The notes under the pieces: model-generated
The model's database searches: none
Told to the model about the DNA's origin: nothing
The model's input: the letters and a program-made list of their open reading frames with translations, nothing else
Translations under genes and position numbers: made by a program
Shown: positions 49,788 through 60,559 of the stretch, one piece after another
How the letters are laid out: every line of letters starts with the position of its first letter
How positions within the stretch are numbered: the first letter of the stretch is position 1
Source: Perognathus longimembris pacificus
Taxonomy: Eukaryota; Chordata; Mammalia; Rodentia; Heteromyidae
DNA length: 64,000 bases
Assembly (NCBI RefSeq): GCF_023159225.1
Contig: NC_063181.1
Span: forward strand, 6,779,606-6,843,605
Direction: 5' to 3'

Positions 49788-49835
<48 letters not shown>

Positions 49836-49838
49836 CAC
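49787..49838. repeat. (TA)n(TG)n(TA)n compound microsatellite
   Basis: Alternating TA, then TG, then TA dinucleotides. The run lies in the intron between exons D and E and interrupts the CpG-rich block. Confidence 0.95.
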
Positions 49839-50135
49839 AAATGGGAACCACTTCCACAGGGGGAGGGAGTCTGACAGCACCAAATGGAATGCCTGAGCGC
49901 GGAAGTTAGTCTCTAAGAAGCCAGTGCGAGAAAGCCGGGCATCCGCTCCCGGGGCTGCCGTGGTCGGCGGTGGTCTCCCCGGGTCCCGAGGAGGGCGGAG
50001 CCCCGGCTCCTCCCTAGAGCGAGTGAGGAATCCCGGCTGGGCTCGCGCGTGCGCGGTGAACAGCAAGGGGGAAGTTAGACAACCACAGGGCAGAGGGGGC
50101 GGCCGGGGGGGAGGGCGAGGGCGAGGGCCCGGTAC

Positions 50136-50322
50136 CTGGACGAGTCCTCCCGAAGTCAGGCCGGACGCTGCCCGCGCCTGACGGCGTCGCCTCGCCGGCC
50201 TCGGGCAGCTCGGGAATGGGGCTCAGGAGGGGCTTCCTGGAAGCAACTTCTCGCTCCCCGTAGAGAGGCTTGGGAGTGCTTCTCCTGCCCTTTCCCTTCT
50301 TCCTTCTGCAGCCTTTTCCAAC
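50136..50322 (-). CDS. MEIKIN: Internal coding exon (exon D) of a MEIKIN-like gene, with NLS and PIPELPE motif
   Basis: A 187-bp exon: 62 codons plus one base. The acceptor is CATCTTCTCAG and the donor is CCAG|GTACC. It starts in phase 0 and ends with G, which joins the GT of the last exon to make glycine. The N-terminal part is strongly basic (GKGCRRKKGKGRR), a likely nuclear localisation signal. It is followed by R-S-T-P, which fits the polo-box docking core S-[S/T]-P. A proline-rich stretch SRKPLLSPIPELPE follows. The 5' half of the exon has ordinary base composition while the 3' half is GC-rich, marking the edge of the CpG-rich block. I recall a similar PIPELPE segment and a downstream RRSTRLQ segment in mammalian MEIKIN. 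That is memory and needs a search. Confidence 0.78.
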
Positions 50323-51234
50323 CTGAGAAGATGAGTCACAGTACTTGAGAAACACAGTAGAGCCTGCCACGTACCACCGTGTACCTCAAACACAGTTTGC
50401 CCTTTAAAACCTCTTTATTACCATCCAGGTAGTTTTACCAGAACATGTACGATGTTATTTAAAATTTGGAGTGTATAAGGTAACTTATACAAAGTCAGAA
50501 AAATAGAAAGCAGAACCCAACATACACACTGTTCAACAGCTTTCTCTATTTCCACATAGCCCCTGGCAACATGACTGCTAGAAAAACCAAGTCCAGGCGA
50601 GACTCTGCAGATGGGGACAGGAGACGTAGTCATAACATCACAGGTGATCCTTACCTACCGACTGCTACTGGAGGCTGTCTGCTATTCACGGGCCTCAGAG
50701 AAGAAACCACAGGTGTTCAGATACAACCTGAAGACCACACGGGCTAGCTCCACTGATTCAAACCAATACATTAACCATGATTAAAATGGAGAAATCACAG
50801 GGCTGGGTGTGCCTCATGTAAGAGGTTCTCAGACATAACAAAAAAAGGTAACTAACTGTTAGCCTAGCATGCTCCTTTCCCGGACTGGCCAACAAAGTGC
50901 CCTTTTGGTACAGGCTGCCCAGGACCAGCTGGCTCCCTAGACAACCTGGCGTCCCGCTCCTGGGAGGTCACAGTACTGGTGCTGAATCCAGTACGGGTGA
51001 TGAGGTGGGGTTTCAGCAAGCACTAGAAGATGGAAGGGACACAAGGCTCAGCAATAGTCAGTTGTCCACAGTAGAAATTTCCACAAAACTTAAAAACATG
51101 AAAAAACTTTTGGTATGCACAGTTACACTTAGTTAGAATGACCAATTAACAAATGAGAAGCATTTTATGTTACAAAGAAAAAAGACTTTCATATAGAGAA
51201 GATTTTAGGGGGACTTCAACACTATAAACAAACA

Positions 51235-51450
51235 AGGACTGGATGCTGGTGGCTCATGGGTCAACCTGGCTGAGGAGGCTGAGATCTGAGGATCATGGTT
51301 CAAAGCCAGCCCGGGCAGGAAAGTCTCTGTGAGATCACCCTCATCTCCATTTAACCACTCAAAAAAACAAGTAGAACTGTGGCTCAACTAGCCTTGAGCA
51401 AAAGAGCTCAGGGGCAGCACTCAGACCCTGAGTTTAAGCACCACAACCTA
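51235..51450 (+). mobile_element. B1-Geo composite SINE (intronic, antisense to the gene)
   Basis: Head GGATGCTGGTGGCTCATGG with a small deletion, GAGATCTGAGGATCATGG, then a shortened right module. Confidence 0.8.
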
Positions 51451-52924
51451 CAAAAGAAAAAAGAAACTAAGCAAAAGGAATGGAATATCCTCAAAGACTT
51501 TTAAGATGTTTTTGAGAATCAGTGCTTCTAGAACATGGGATTCACTCCAGCACCCATGGAGAAACTGCATGTGTGGTGTGAGAACACAGCACAGGACAAG
51601 GTCTTAGAGGAGCACTTGGGCCGGGGGCAAATGGGCAAGACAGACTGTGAGATTCGAGAGCACAAAAATAGCACACAACTCTGTTCCTTGAGATTTCTAT
51701 AGCGATACAAACAGAACCAAACACAACATTCCACAAGAAAACAATTTTAGAACTGTGCAAGATGAATGTGCCTCTTGGTGATATACAACATACATTTAAC
51801 ATAAGACTCTGAGAAGTTCTCAGTGTAAATAATCTCTCTACACAGAAAGATGCCGGGTTAAATATTTTTCCATCAGACAAGACGTCTTCTCTCTTTCGGG
51901 GAACATCTGCTGACACCCCGTGGAGCAGATGGGGAATGCTGGCTTGGTCAATGGATGCAGAAGCCAAGAGAAAAGAAAAATCTGAAGGTGGGGTTCACAG
52001 ATGAATTTGACAAGAGAAACATGCACCCCCCCAGTGCCAGATACTGAGGCTTCGCATCCTTTCTCCCACGTGACTGCTCCACTGCCTTAGTCAAGTAACT
52101 CAACTGTGCACCTGTCCTTGTGCGAGGCGGGTGCCCAGCCCACACACACCCCAGGCCGGGCGGCGTGGGAGGGGACGGGCAGGGCCAGGAGCGCTGAGCT
52201 GGCTAATCCCGCTTTCCCATTCCTTCTCTAACGCTCTGACAGTCTGGGAGGTCACATGATGATTAAAAAAATCTTCAAACAAGTTTAAACAAGAAACAAA
52301 AAGCATCCCTTTTATTTTTTTAACATGACTTTGTTTATCCAGATAGTTCTAACACCTCTAACAGGACCCAGCATGCAAGAGCTACTCAGCAAATATGAAG
52401 GAATGAATATCAAAGGAAATAACGTGGTTGTCAAGATCACCTAAACTTGCTAATAAGCATGACTGAAAGGCTAAAATGCTGTTTTCCCAAGGTGATAGCA
52501 AGTGAAAGTATATAAAAAAAATGGTAATTAAACCACCTCAGGTCTGTTCTGAAAATATATCTAATAATGTTTTGATATTTTCCATGAGAATCAGCAAAGA
52601 TAAACAAATTAAACATTAAATTTTATCCACTACTAAAGCCTTGCTTATGATGCAATAAAAAAAGCCACATGTAATAATGGAGAATTCCCAGAACCAGTAT
52701 GATCCAGACTGCTGACTAACCTGGAGTAGACAAATGTAGATTTAAAGTACTGGCCTTAAAAACACTGTATTTCCCCCCAAAATCAAATTGTTTCTTCCCC
52801 AGTGAAGGGGGTCATGAAACAAAATAGCTTAAGTAGCTTTAAAATCATTCAAGTTGTTTATGTCTGTTGTCATGGAGAATAAGGCAAGAGGGTCACTTGA
52901 GAAGACAAACTCAAAATGAGAAAT

Positions 52925-53103
52925 TAAAGCCAGTGCCAGTGGCTCATGCCTGTAATTCTAGCTACTCAGGAGATTGAGATCTGAGGATCGTGGTTCAAAG
53001 CCAGTTTGGGCAGAAAAGTCCCTGTGAGATTCATCTCCATTTAACCACTCAAAACCCAGAAGTAGCACCATGGCAAGTGGTAGAGCACTAGCCTTGAGTT
53101 TAA
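52925..53103 (+). mobile_element. B1-Geo composite SINE, 3'-truncated
   Basis: Head CCAGTGCCAGTGGCTCATGCC, then GAGCACTAGCCTTGAG, after which the expected right-module end is missing. Confidence 0.82.
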
Positions 53104-53313
53104 TCTATACCCTTCCCCTGTCTGATTTTGAGTCATTTTGGAAATGCTCTCCATTTCTAGGCTCTAGAGGAATTCACCGTGGAGGACTATGGCTCGTTAT
53201 GGAAGATGCAGACACAGCTCCCTTAAAACAAACCTTTCCTCTGTTAGTTTTGGTTCTTTCTTGTGTTCATCTTGGACTTTCGTCTGTTTCTTCCCACCAA
53301 TTGAAAAAAGTAA

Positions 53314-53530
53314 GGGCTGGGAATACGGCCTAGTGGCAAGAGTGCTTGCCTCCTACACATGAAGCTCGATTCCCCAGCACTACATATATGGAAAACGGCC
53401 AGAAGGGGCGCTGTGGCTCAGGTGGCAAAGTGTTAGCCTTGAGCAAAAAGAAGCCAGGGATGGTGCTCAGGCCCTGAGTCCAAGGCCCAGGACTGCCCCC
53501 CCCCCCCCGCAAAAAAAAAAAAAAAAAAAA
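53314..53530 (+). mobile_element. IDL-Geo-type dimeric SINE
   Basis: Full dimer with a small deletion in the left B-box region (AAGCTCGATTCCCC). A 13-base C run (53496-53508) and a long A tail follow. It forms an inverted pair with the copy at 53685-53889. Confidence 0.92.
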
Positions 53531-53672
53531 AGTATCTCCTGAATCTTGAAAAATTTGTAAGATGGTAATTATAAGAGCCACTGAGTTCATATGACTGAGC
53601 ATTGTTGCATATGTATAATTCATGAATATTTATAGTAAGCTTCTAATACAATGCCATTGTCACTACCATTTC

Positions 53673-53889
53673 TTTTTCTCTCTCTCTTTTTTTTTTTTTT
53701 TTGGCCAGTCCTGGGGCTTGGACTCGGGCCTGAGCACTGTTCCTGGATTACTTTTTCTCAAGGCTAGCATTCTATCACTTCAGCCACAGCACCCGCTTCC
53801 AGCCTTTTCTGCGTTATGTGGTGCTGAGGAATCCAACCTAGGGCTTCATGCATGCTAGGCAAGCACACTAAGCGACATTCCCAGGCCCA
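53673..53889 (-). mobile_element. IDL-Geo-type dimeric SINE with target-site duplication
   Basis: Minus-strand dimer with a TCTC/poly-T tail. TCACTACCATTTC flanks it at 53660-53672 and 53890-53902, perfect over 13 bases. Confidence 0.92.
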
Positions 53890-54289
53890 TCACTACCATT
53901 TCAAAACGAACAGAAGTCTCGCCTCAGCTCTCCACACAAGGGAGCAGGAAAGCCAGGCTGGAGAAGGGAAAAGGTAGAAACAAGCCACGAGCACTAGTAA
54001 GTCTAGTGGGTAGGAATGCAGGCTCTGCAGGCAGGCCACCTGGCTTCCGAATCCTGTCCTTCCACAAGAGGACAAGAGGACAAGAAAGGATGTGAGGTGG
54101 GTACGTGGCAGAAGAAGGAAAAATACTTGCACAGCCCTAAGAGAATAGCTATAATTTGTTTTCAGTGAAGGATAAAGGAAGAACTAGGTGTTTGTGCAGG
54201 ATTATGGACCTGAGCCATGGTGCCCAACTTAAATCTTAATATTTAGCATTATTTTTCTCTGAACATTTTTCTTCAGTCTGGCTACTAAG

Positions 54290-54293
<4 letters not shown>

Positions 54294-54327
<34 letters not shown>
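54294..54327. repeat. (CA)n microsatellite
   Basis: Pure CA run, intronic. Confidence 0.95.
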
Positions 54328-54328
<1 letters not shown>

Positions 54329-55369
54329 ACAGAGCAGAATTAATGTGAAGCGATTCTAGACTGACTTTTCTTCATCGCTGATCGGTGATCTCAGCAAGCA
54401 CAGATTTAAGGATTCCTGTCACCCTGTCACCAGTGGTGTGCCCAAATGGCCAGGTGTCAACAACAAAGCTGTTCTCCCAATGACTGTGTGGTGTTGCTCT
54501 TGAAGGGCCAGAGCAGGCCTCGGCACCACGTGGTGGCTGACAGGTGCCGCAGTGAGGGCGCGGCCCTGGTCATGCTGGTGACCCAGTGTCAGGAGCCCAC
54601 ACCTCAGAGGACGCTCGTGTGACAACTCTGCTCTCAGGATCACAGAGGTGGAAGCGGTGAATTGTTCTTTTTGTGAACCTCTCTTAGAAAGTCTTTGCTA
54701 CTTGGCTGCTCAGCTCTGGCGGTTTCCATTTGGAGGTTTTCTTCTCGAAATCCTGAGTTTTTCATGCCTAACTCTCTGGTGACGGCACAGTGCTAAAGAC
54801 CCTCGAGTGGAGGTCACATGTTGAGACACAGACCCGTGGCTCCACAGCTAAGGAGGGCAGTCTCCTTGGATCTTGTGTAGAAGACCACTATCACGACTCG
54901 TTTCAGGGCAGGGTTGGTCCTGCGTGGGTGGCTGCCCCACGGGTGAACCAGCAGAAGGCACTGTAGGCCGTTCCCTAAGCAGGCCCAGGACCCACAAAAT
55001 GTTTGAGGACAGTGTCTCCAAAAAGGTGGACAAACGCCTATGTTGGCAGTGAGGAAATGGCACCGCTCCCTGGGCTTGAGCGCCTCCTACCTGCTGGCGG
55101 TATCCGGCTTGTTCGGACCACGCTGTTGGTCTGCCTCAGCCCCTGCAATCTGGCGCAATCCCGCCACTATGCGTCTGCTCTTAACCTGGGAGTTTCAGAA
55201 CTCCGTCCACTGCTGCCCTGGGTTACTTATGCTGCAGGGGCGCTGAGAATGCCACCTGCTGCAGGCTCAGGGCCTGGTCTCCTAGAGCCGGGTCCAGCCA
55301 GTGGCTGCCAGCAGCACAGCCTCACAACCCTTCAGTCCCCTCGATGTTGTGTCTTCTTTTGACTCACCC

Positions 55370-55642
55370 TCGTCCTTGCTAGGCAGGTGGTCTCCCACGT
55401 GAGCCACTCCACCAGTGCTGCTGTGCCCATTATTTTCTAGCTGAGACCTTGCGCTATGACCAGGATTGACCTGCCCTGCACTGCTCCTGTCTGTCCTTCT
55501 CCCCGTGGGTGAGGAGCCACCCCTGCGCCCAGGCTGCTATGGGGTCACAAACGTTAGTTGCTCAAGCTGGCATCAAGCTGTGATCCCCAATCTCTACCTC
55601 CCAAGTAGAGATTATGAGACTTGAGCTGTGGTATCCAGCTTA
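55370..55642 (-). mobile_element. Old B1-type SINE, degenerate
   Basis: Reverse-complement traces: GGCAGGTGGTCTCCCACGTGAGCCAC, GCTCAAGCTGGCATCAAGC and CTCTACCTCCCAAGTAG in B1 order. Low similarity. Confidence 0.45.
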
Positions 55643-55779
55643 AAACTTCTACTTTTACAATTATTTTTTCCTGATTATTTTTTGTACCATCTTCTTCTTA
55701 GTTTTATAATTTTGTAAATGTATATTTATATTTCCTTAGTATAAAAACTACATATGTATGTATACATGTACACTTTTTT

Positions 55780-55978
55780 TTTCTTTTGCCAGTCCTGAGA
55801 CTTGGACCCAGGGCCCAAGCACTGTCCCTGGCTTCTTTTTGCTCAAGGCTAGCACTCTGCCACCAGAGCCACAGCACCACTTCTGGCTTTTTCTGTTTAT
55901 GTGGTACTGAGGAATCAAACCCAGGGCTTGCTTCATGCATGCTAAGCAAGCACTCTGCCGCAACAACACATCCCAAGC
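55780..55978 (-). mobile_element. IDL-Geo-type dimeric SINE, more diverged
   Basis: Reverse-complement dimer signature: TGCCAGTCCTGAGACTTGG, TTTATGTGGTACTGAGG and a degenerate ID-like end. Flanked by TA-rich sequence that hides any duplication. Confidence 0.88.
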
Positions 55979-57879
55979 ATATATACATATATATATATAG
56001 TCCCATGTATTCTCTGGGGGGTAATACCAGTTGGTGATCAACATCCACACAGTTCAGGTGGAGGGGCTAGACTAGTAATAAAATGCTCAGAAGAAGCCGG
56101 CAAAGAAAAATTCTTCAGAAATAATAAGCAAGACTATTCCATTTCATAGGCCTTTTGGGACCACTGGGGTGCGATGCCATGGGAAGTTCCTTCTCACATT
56201 ATATCCCGTCATCCTTGGATTATGGTTAATGTACTAGTGAGCAGGCCAATTACTAGGAGGGTAGGAGAATGGAAGTGAAGTCATGTAACTGATCCTGAGG
56301 TAAGGAGAGGAGCAGAGAGCTCCCGTGAGTGGCCATGGGCTTGGGCTGACTAGGGAAGGCCTGGGCTTGGTGAGTCCCTGTGTCATCCTGAGGGGAAAGG
56401 CTCACAAGTAGGGTAAATGCATATTCTCCGGGGTTCGTTTTATAACTCATTTGTATTGATCATGTCTCTGTCATGCACTTGGTCCCGCTCAACCTGCTAA
56501 TTCTAATTTAAGGAAAGCCTGGATGAGGTGATATGGGTTTCTGCGTTCCAGCTCCATCTGCTCTTGCAAGGCAGCTCTCCCTGAAGCTCTCCCTGTGTGG
56601 GGCCGGGCTGGGCGGGTCAGGAGGGGGAGTGCTCCTGGTCAGGCTTAGTGTGCAGGCTCGGGCCAGCTGTGGAGATGGCGAGGCTTTCTAAATGGCAGGG
56701 CGAGGGCTGTCACCTGGACGGCAGCATCTGCCATGCGGCTCGGGTGGAGAGGCGGGGCAGCATGCCAACTGGCGCACGGTGCTCCCTATAGAGGACTTCC
56801 ATGAATCTGCTTCTCTCAGTACCACTTTCTTGCTCTCCCAACCAACCCACTGTACCTGCCAACGCTGAGCCGAGTCTCCGGGGACCCCCGTAGGCAGGCT
56901 GGCGCCCGGGTCCCTCTAGTTCCTTCCTAGCACATTCTGAGCTGTAAATCTTCCCACCTCTTCTCTCCGTCAACATGTTCCCATCTGCCGCGTCTTCTAG
57001 AGACTCACTGAGGGCTGCTGTCTGTTGCTTAACACCTCCCTCACTCCCTCCCCTCTAAGGTTACTGTAAGTCTATTCCTTTTGTGACATAAATTAGAATA
57101 ACTCGGCAGGGGATAGGAAGGAGTTGGAAGAAGCCAATGTGCAATTCTTCAATTCTGGGTCACTGATTTGACATGATCCTTAATAGTACAGATTTGAAAT
57201 AAGTCAATTATTAAATGTAACAAGTTATGCAATTATTTTTGAACTTAGGCATTTTTCCCGACAAAAGGAATTATCATTTAATTTAAAATATAATCTAACA
57301 AAAGGAAATAATCCAGGATTTAGATTTGATGAGTCAAGGGGCCCCGTCACTCAACCAAGGCAAGCATTTTATGGAGTTTGAGAAGAAAGTTTATGAGCTG
57401 CATATGGGGGTGAAATCAATGGCTTAATAAAAAGTCGTCTAGTAGGGAGGTGAACATACATTTATGGATCAGGAAGATTTGGTTTTCAAAGTTGATCATT
57501 ATCAATCATGTATTACACAAAGTCATCAAAAAATTTTAATTGATCAGGGCAAAGAGTAGAATTCTAGGAAAAAAAAAAAAGGTGGGTAGAAGAAAAACAA
57601 CAACAACAAAACCCTTAACAGACTTTTATGCCAATGCTGCTGAGATGGCCAGTGAGGATGTGACCTAAAGCACATGTGCAGATTGCAGAAGCCGGGCTAC
57701 CGAACAACTGGAAAAAGAGTTCTAGTGCAGTGGCTCTGTGGGGAAAAACGAGCGCAGACCTGAGACCGCGTCTGCAGGCATGAACACTGCTGTGATACAG
57801 TACTAGACGGCAGGGAGAACAACGAAGCGACAGCTCAGCTTCCTTCTTTGCTTTCCTTCCTTTTCTGCCTGCCTTTTTT

Positions 57880-58087
57880 TTTTTTCTTTTGTGGTACTGA
57901 GGTTTGAACTCAACATCTCATGTCTGCTAGGCAAATGTTCTACCTGAGTCACATCTCCATGTCTTTTTTTGCTGGTTATTTTGGAACTGGACTTCAGTGA
58001 ACTTTTCTTCCCAGCCTGGCTTTGAACTACCATCTTCCAGATCTCAGCATGAGGAGCTACGATTTCACATGTGAGCCTAAGGCACCT
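57880..58087 (-). mobile_element. Old ID-B1 SINE
   Basis: Signature TGGTACTGAGGTTTGAACTC, GCTAGGCAAATGTTCTACC, then a B1 portion with AGCCTGGCTTTGAAC and CAGATCTCAGC. Confidence 0.65.
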
Positions 58088-58111
58088 GAATGTCCATTAA
58101 AATGTTTAGAA

Positions 58112-58230
58112 ACTGAGCACACTAGCACGCTTTTTATCCCAGCACGTGGGAGACTGAAGCAGCAGGGCTCGTGGCAGGCAATTCTGGACTGTATATGGAG
58201 ACCCAGCCTCATTGAACATAAAATTTAGAC
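58112..58230 (+). mobile_element. B1-like SINE fragment
   Basis: GAGCACACTAGCACGC...ATCCCAGCACGTGGGAG...GGAGACCCAGCCTC follows the B1 order. Monomeric and diverged. Confidence 0.55.
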
Positions 58231-58504
58231 AGTAAAAATAAAAGGTAGGATTTCAAACAGGATGATGAAAAATTAGGCTCAAAGTCAAGAATCCACTGCA
58301 TTCTTGAATGTTTACTATCTATTGTGCTGGATATATGTGACACAAAGATAAAGCTCTCAGGTACTTAAGGGTTGAATAGATCACAGCTCATGGTTGTTCT
58401 AATCTAGGATAATATGGCCTAAGTAATCATGGGTTCAATTATAACCAGAAAAAAGCCATGTTTCCATATTTCAATAAACATAGAACTTCTGAAACATTTT
58501 TAAC

Positions 58505-58610
58505 TTCCTTCTGTCTCACTCTGTAGCCCAGGCTGGCATGGAACTCTCTAACCTACTGCTTCAGCCTCTGGAGTGCGGAGACTACAGGCTTGCATCACCA
58601 AGCCTGGCTC
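58505..58610 (-). mobile_element. B1 SINE monomer
   Basis: Reverse-complement B1 words: TCACTCTGTAGCCCAGGCTGG, ATGGAACTC, TTCAGCCTCTGGAGTGC, ACAGGCTTGCATCACC. It lies only about 20 bases from the 5' side of the exon C donor. Confidence 0.75.
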
Positions 58611-58632
58611 ATATTCTATTTAGGTCACTTAC

Positions 58633-58737
58633 CTGGTTCTTTTTAGGAACTGTTTTGTTTGTACACTTGGTTTCATGAGACTTCCTCTTCTTTTCTTTCG
58701 GAGTCTCCATATTCTCCAAGTTGCAAACATTTGATCG
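58633..58737 (-). CDS. MEIKIN: Internal coding exon (exon C) of a MEIKIN-like gene, lysine-rich
   Basis: A 105-bp exon of exactly 35 codons, phase 0 at both ends. The acceptor is ...TTCTTTATAG and the donor is AACCAG|GTAAGT, close to consensus. The peptide begins RSNVCNLENMETPKEKKRK and continues lysine-rich to PKKNQ. The TPKEKKRK stretch looks like a nuclear localisation signal next to a T-P site. Phase 0 matches exon B upstream and exon D downstream, giving a continuous frame. The following intron (50323-58632) is about 8.3 kb and carries several SINEs in both orientations. An extra in-phase exon within that intron cannot be excluded. Transcript membership is inferred from phase and compositional continuity, not from RNA evidence. 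Confidence 0.75.
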
Positions 58738-59582
58738 CTATAAAGAAAAGTGACAATATAAAGCTAAGCAGTTACATTTTAATGTAAAGCTCTCACTTGT
58801 TTGTTTGGTTTTTTTCCCCCATGGCACTTGGGCCTGGCAAGGCAAGTAAGGTAAGTGGTCTATCATGCACCTACAGTCCAGGCTGACACCCATCATTTAC
58901 ATCCCATTCCCTAACTCACAAATTCAACTACAGACATGACACCCAAAATGCAAACAAGAGAAATGCCTATCACCGTTGCCTGATCTAGCACACACAGATC
59001 CAAAAGCATAAGGTCGTACGCAAAATTATAGTAGGACAGAAAAAACTTTAGTGGATTTATTAAGTCATTAAATTTATAGAGAACCTACAACTTAGTACTT
59101 ACCTCTGGGGGGGGGTTATAAGAAAGTCAGGAATTATTAGATTACCTGGATTAGCTAGGTAGGAATTCTTGGCTTACCTTCCAAACACACTACAAATCCA
59201 ATTTTATAGAATTTAATAAAATAGCAAAAAATATACAATCAATGTGAGTTATTAAAACTCCTAGCTGAAATCCAGTGTTAAGCATAACAAAGCACGGTTG
59301 AAGAGTTACCTTTATGTTGTCTCCTAGATCTGGGTCTACCTTAATACAATTCATAAAATCATGCAGACCTTAAAGCTTTATCTTCCACAAGAACCTAATT
59401 TTGAAATCATCGTGTTTTTCAGTGGATTATTACTCTTACAGAATTAAAAGTAAATTAGTAAAACATTATTATTATTCTGGATTACATACAAAAGAGGATA
59501 AGGTGTCTCCTAATGACACTGACCAATAAGAGTTTTGCCCACTGCGGTTGCCCATGAAGAGATCTGTACCGTCCACACTCAC

Positions 59583-59671
59583 CTTCCTTCTGTTAGAAGC
59601 CTGTGTTACTCTACTGACTTCATGAGAGGATGTTTTTTCGAGGTTATTTGAAGAAATAAAGGTCTCAGTAC
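59583..59671 (-). CDS. MEIKIN: Internal coding exon (exon B) of a MEIKIN-like gene
   Basis: An 89-bp exon with acceptor ...CTTATCAG and donor AAG|GTGAGT. It begins with GT, completing a glycine codon with the G ending exon A, then has 29 codons and ends in phase 0. The peptide is serine/threonine/asparagine-rich and ends ASNRRK, a basic patch. No folded domain is visible, as expected for a disordered kinetochore or chromosome protein. The intron to exon A is about 3.6 kb and contains the nested LINE-1s and a young IDL-Geo SINE. The intron to exon C is about 850 bp. Splice signals are strong and the phase matches at both ends. This supports a real exon even though it is short and unlike any conserved domain I can name. 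Confidence 0.75.
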
Positions 59672-60301
59672 CTGATAAGCAAGACAAGAAAAACCAGGTT
59701 GCTACTATAGAAATATTACATGCATCACCTCGTGGAAGCTCCATATGGTCTATTTTTGATATCACCATTGCTTTTTTGTTTTTTCCTAATGGAGTTTTTT
59801 TTTAACTACAAAGATGTTTCAATTCAGCCTGTCAATTTTTTAATACAATGTATCTTGATCAATGTCACCCCATTAGTCCATTATTCCTCCTTGTGCTTAT
59901 AATATTACATTTAAGCCTAAATTATTTTGCCTATAATATTATACTTTTACTTATATTACATTTAAACATAAATTACTAAGAACAATATCAGAGGCCAAAA
60001 GTGGGGAAAAATGGAAACTTCAAAGTTTACCAAATAACTTTCACTACCGCATGGTGATAGTATGACAGGTCTCAAAGCTAACACACTAAATCCTAACACT
60101 GTGAACATATGCATTAGTAAGACACATTAAAATGAACATATTTTCATAAATGTCCACTTATTTTAAACCTCATTTTGTGGAATTGAAATGATGGCATTGA
60201 CCAAACTATGAAAATATTGTATCTAAATTTCTTAAAGTTTAGGAAGTTTTTTATTTGATTGATGTTCTTAGTATGAATAAAAGGTAATCTAGTATGTTAA
60301 G

Positions 60302-60511
60302 GGGTTTTTTTTTTTTTTTGGCCAGTCCTGGGCCTTGAACTCAGGGCCTGAGCACTGTCCCTGGCTTCTTCCCGCTCAAGGCTAGCACTCTGCCACTTGA
60401 GCCACAGCGCCGCTTCTGGCCGTTTTCTGTATATGTGGTGCTGGGGAATCAAACCTAGGGCCTCGTGTATCCGAGGCAGGCACTCTTGCCACTAGGCTAT
60501 ATCCCCAGCCC
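60302..60511 (-). mobile_element. IDL-Geo-type dimeric SINE with target-site duplication
   Basis: Nearly identical to the copy at 30369-30582. Candidate duplication ATGTTAAGxGTTT at 60294 and at 60512, with one mismatch. Intronic, antisense to the IDL-Geo copy at 53.3 kb. Confidence 0.93.
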
Positions 60512-60559
60512 ATGTTAAGAGTTTAACAAGTAATAGACCGTGGTTCAAATGTTAGTCTA

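Larger units (their letters stand above)
48000..50260. promoter_or_regulatory. CpG island over the last two exons and their intron
   Basis: CG dinucleotides are abundant throughout this block, in sharp contrast to the AT-rich sequence on both sides. It spans the terminal coding exon, the 1-kb intron 49108-50135 and the 3' half of exon D. A T/A-rich stretch with a (TA)(TG)(TA) microsatellite interrupts it at about 49.72-49.92 kb. It may be an intragenic island, an orphan promoter, or the product of GC-biased gene conversion at a recombination hotspot. No first exon with a convincing start is visible in it, so a promoter role is only a possibility. Confidence 0.6.
50323..58632 (-). other. Large AT-rich intron between exons C and D
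   Basis: About 8.3 kb of intron if exons C and D are adjacent. It holds SINEs in both orientations, including three IDL-Geo copies, and a (CA)n at about 54294-54327. I see no further exon with good splice sites, but a small in-phase exon could be missed. Confidence 0.55.

Noticed and set aside
55003..55362. 119-codon open frame in the large intron
   Set aside because: No splice sites fitting the gene, plus-strand orientation and no recognisable family.
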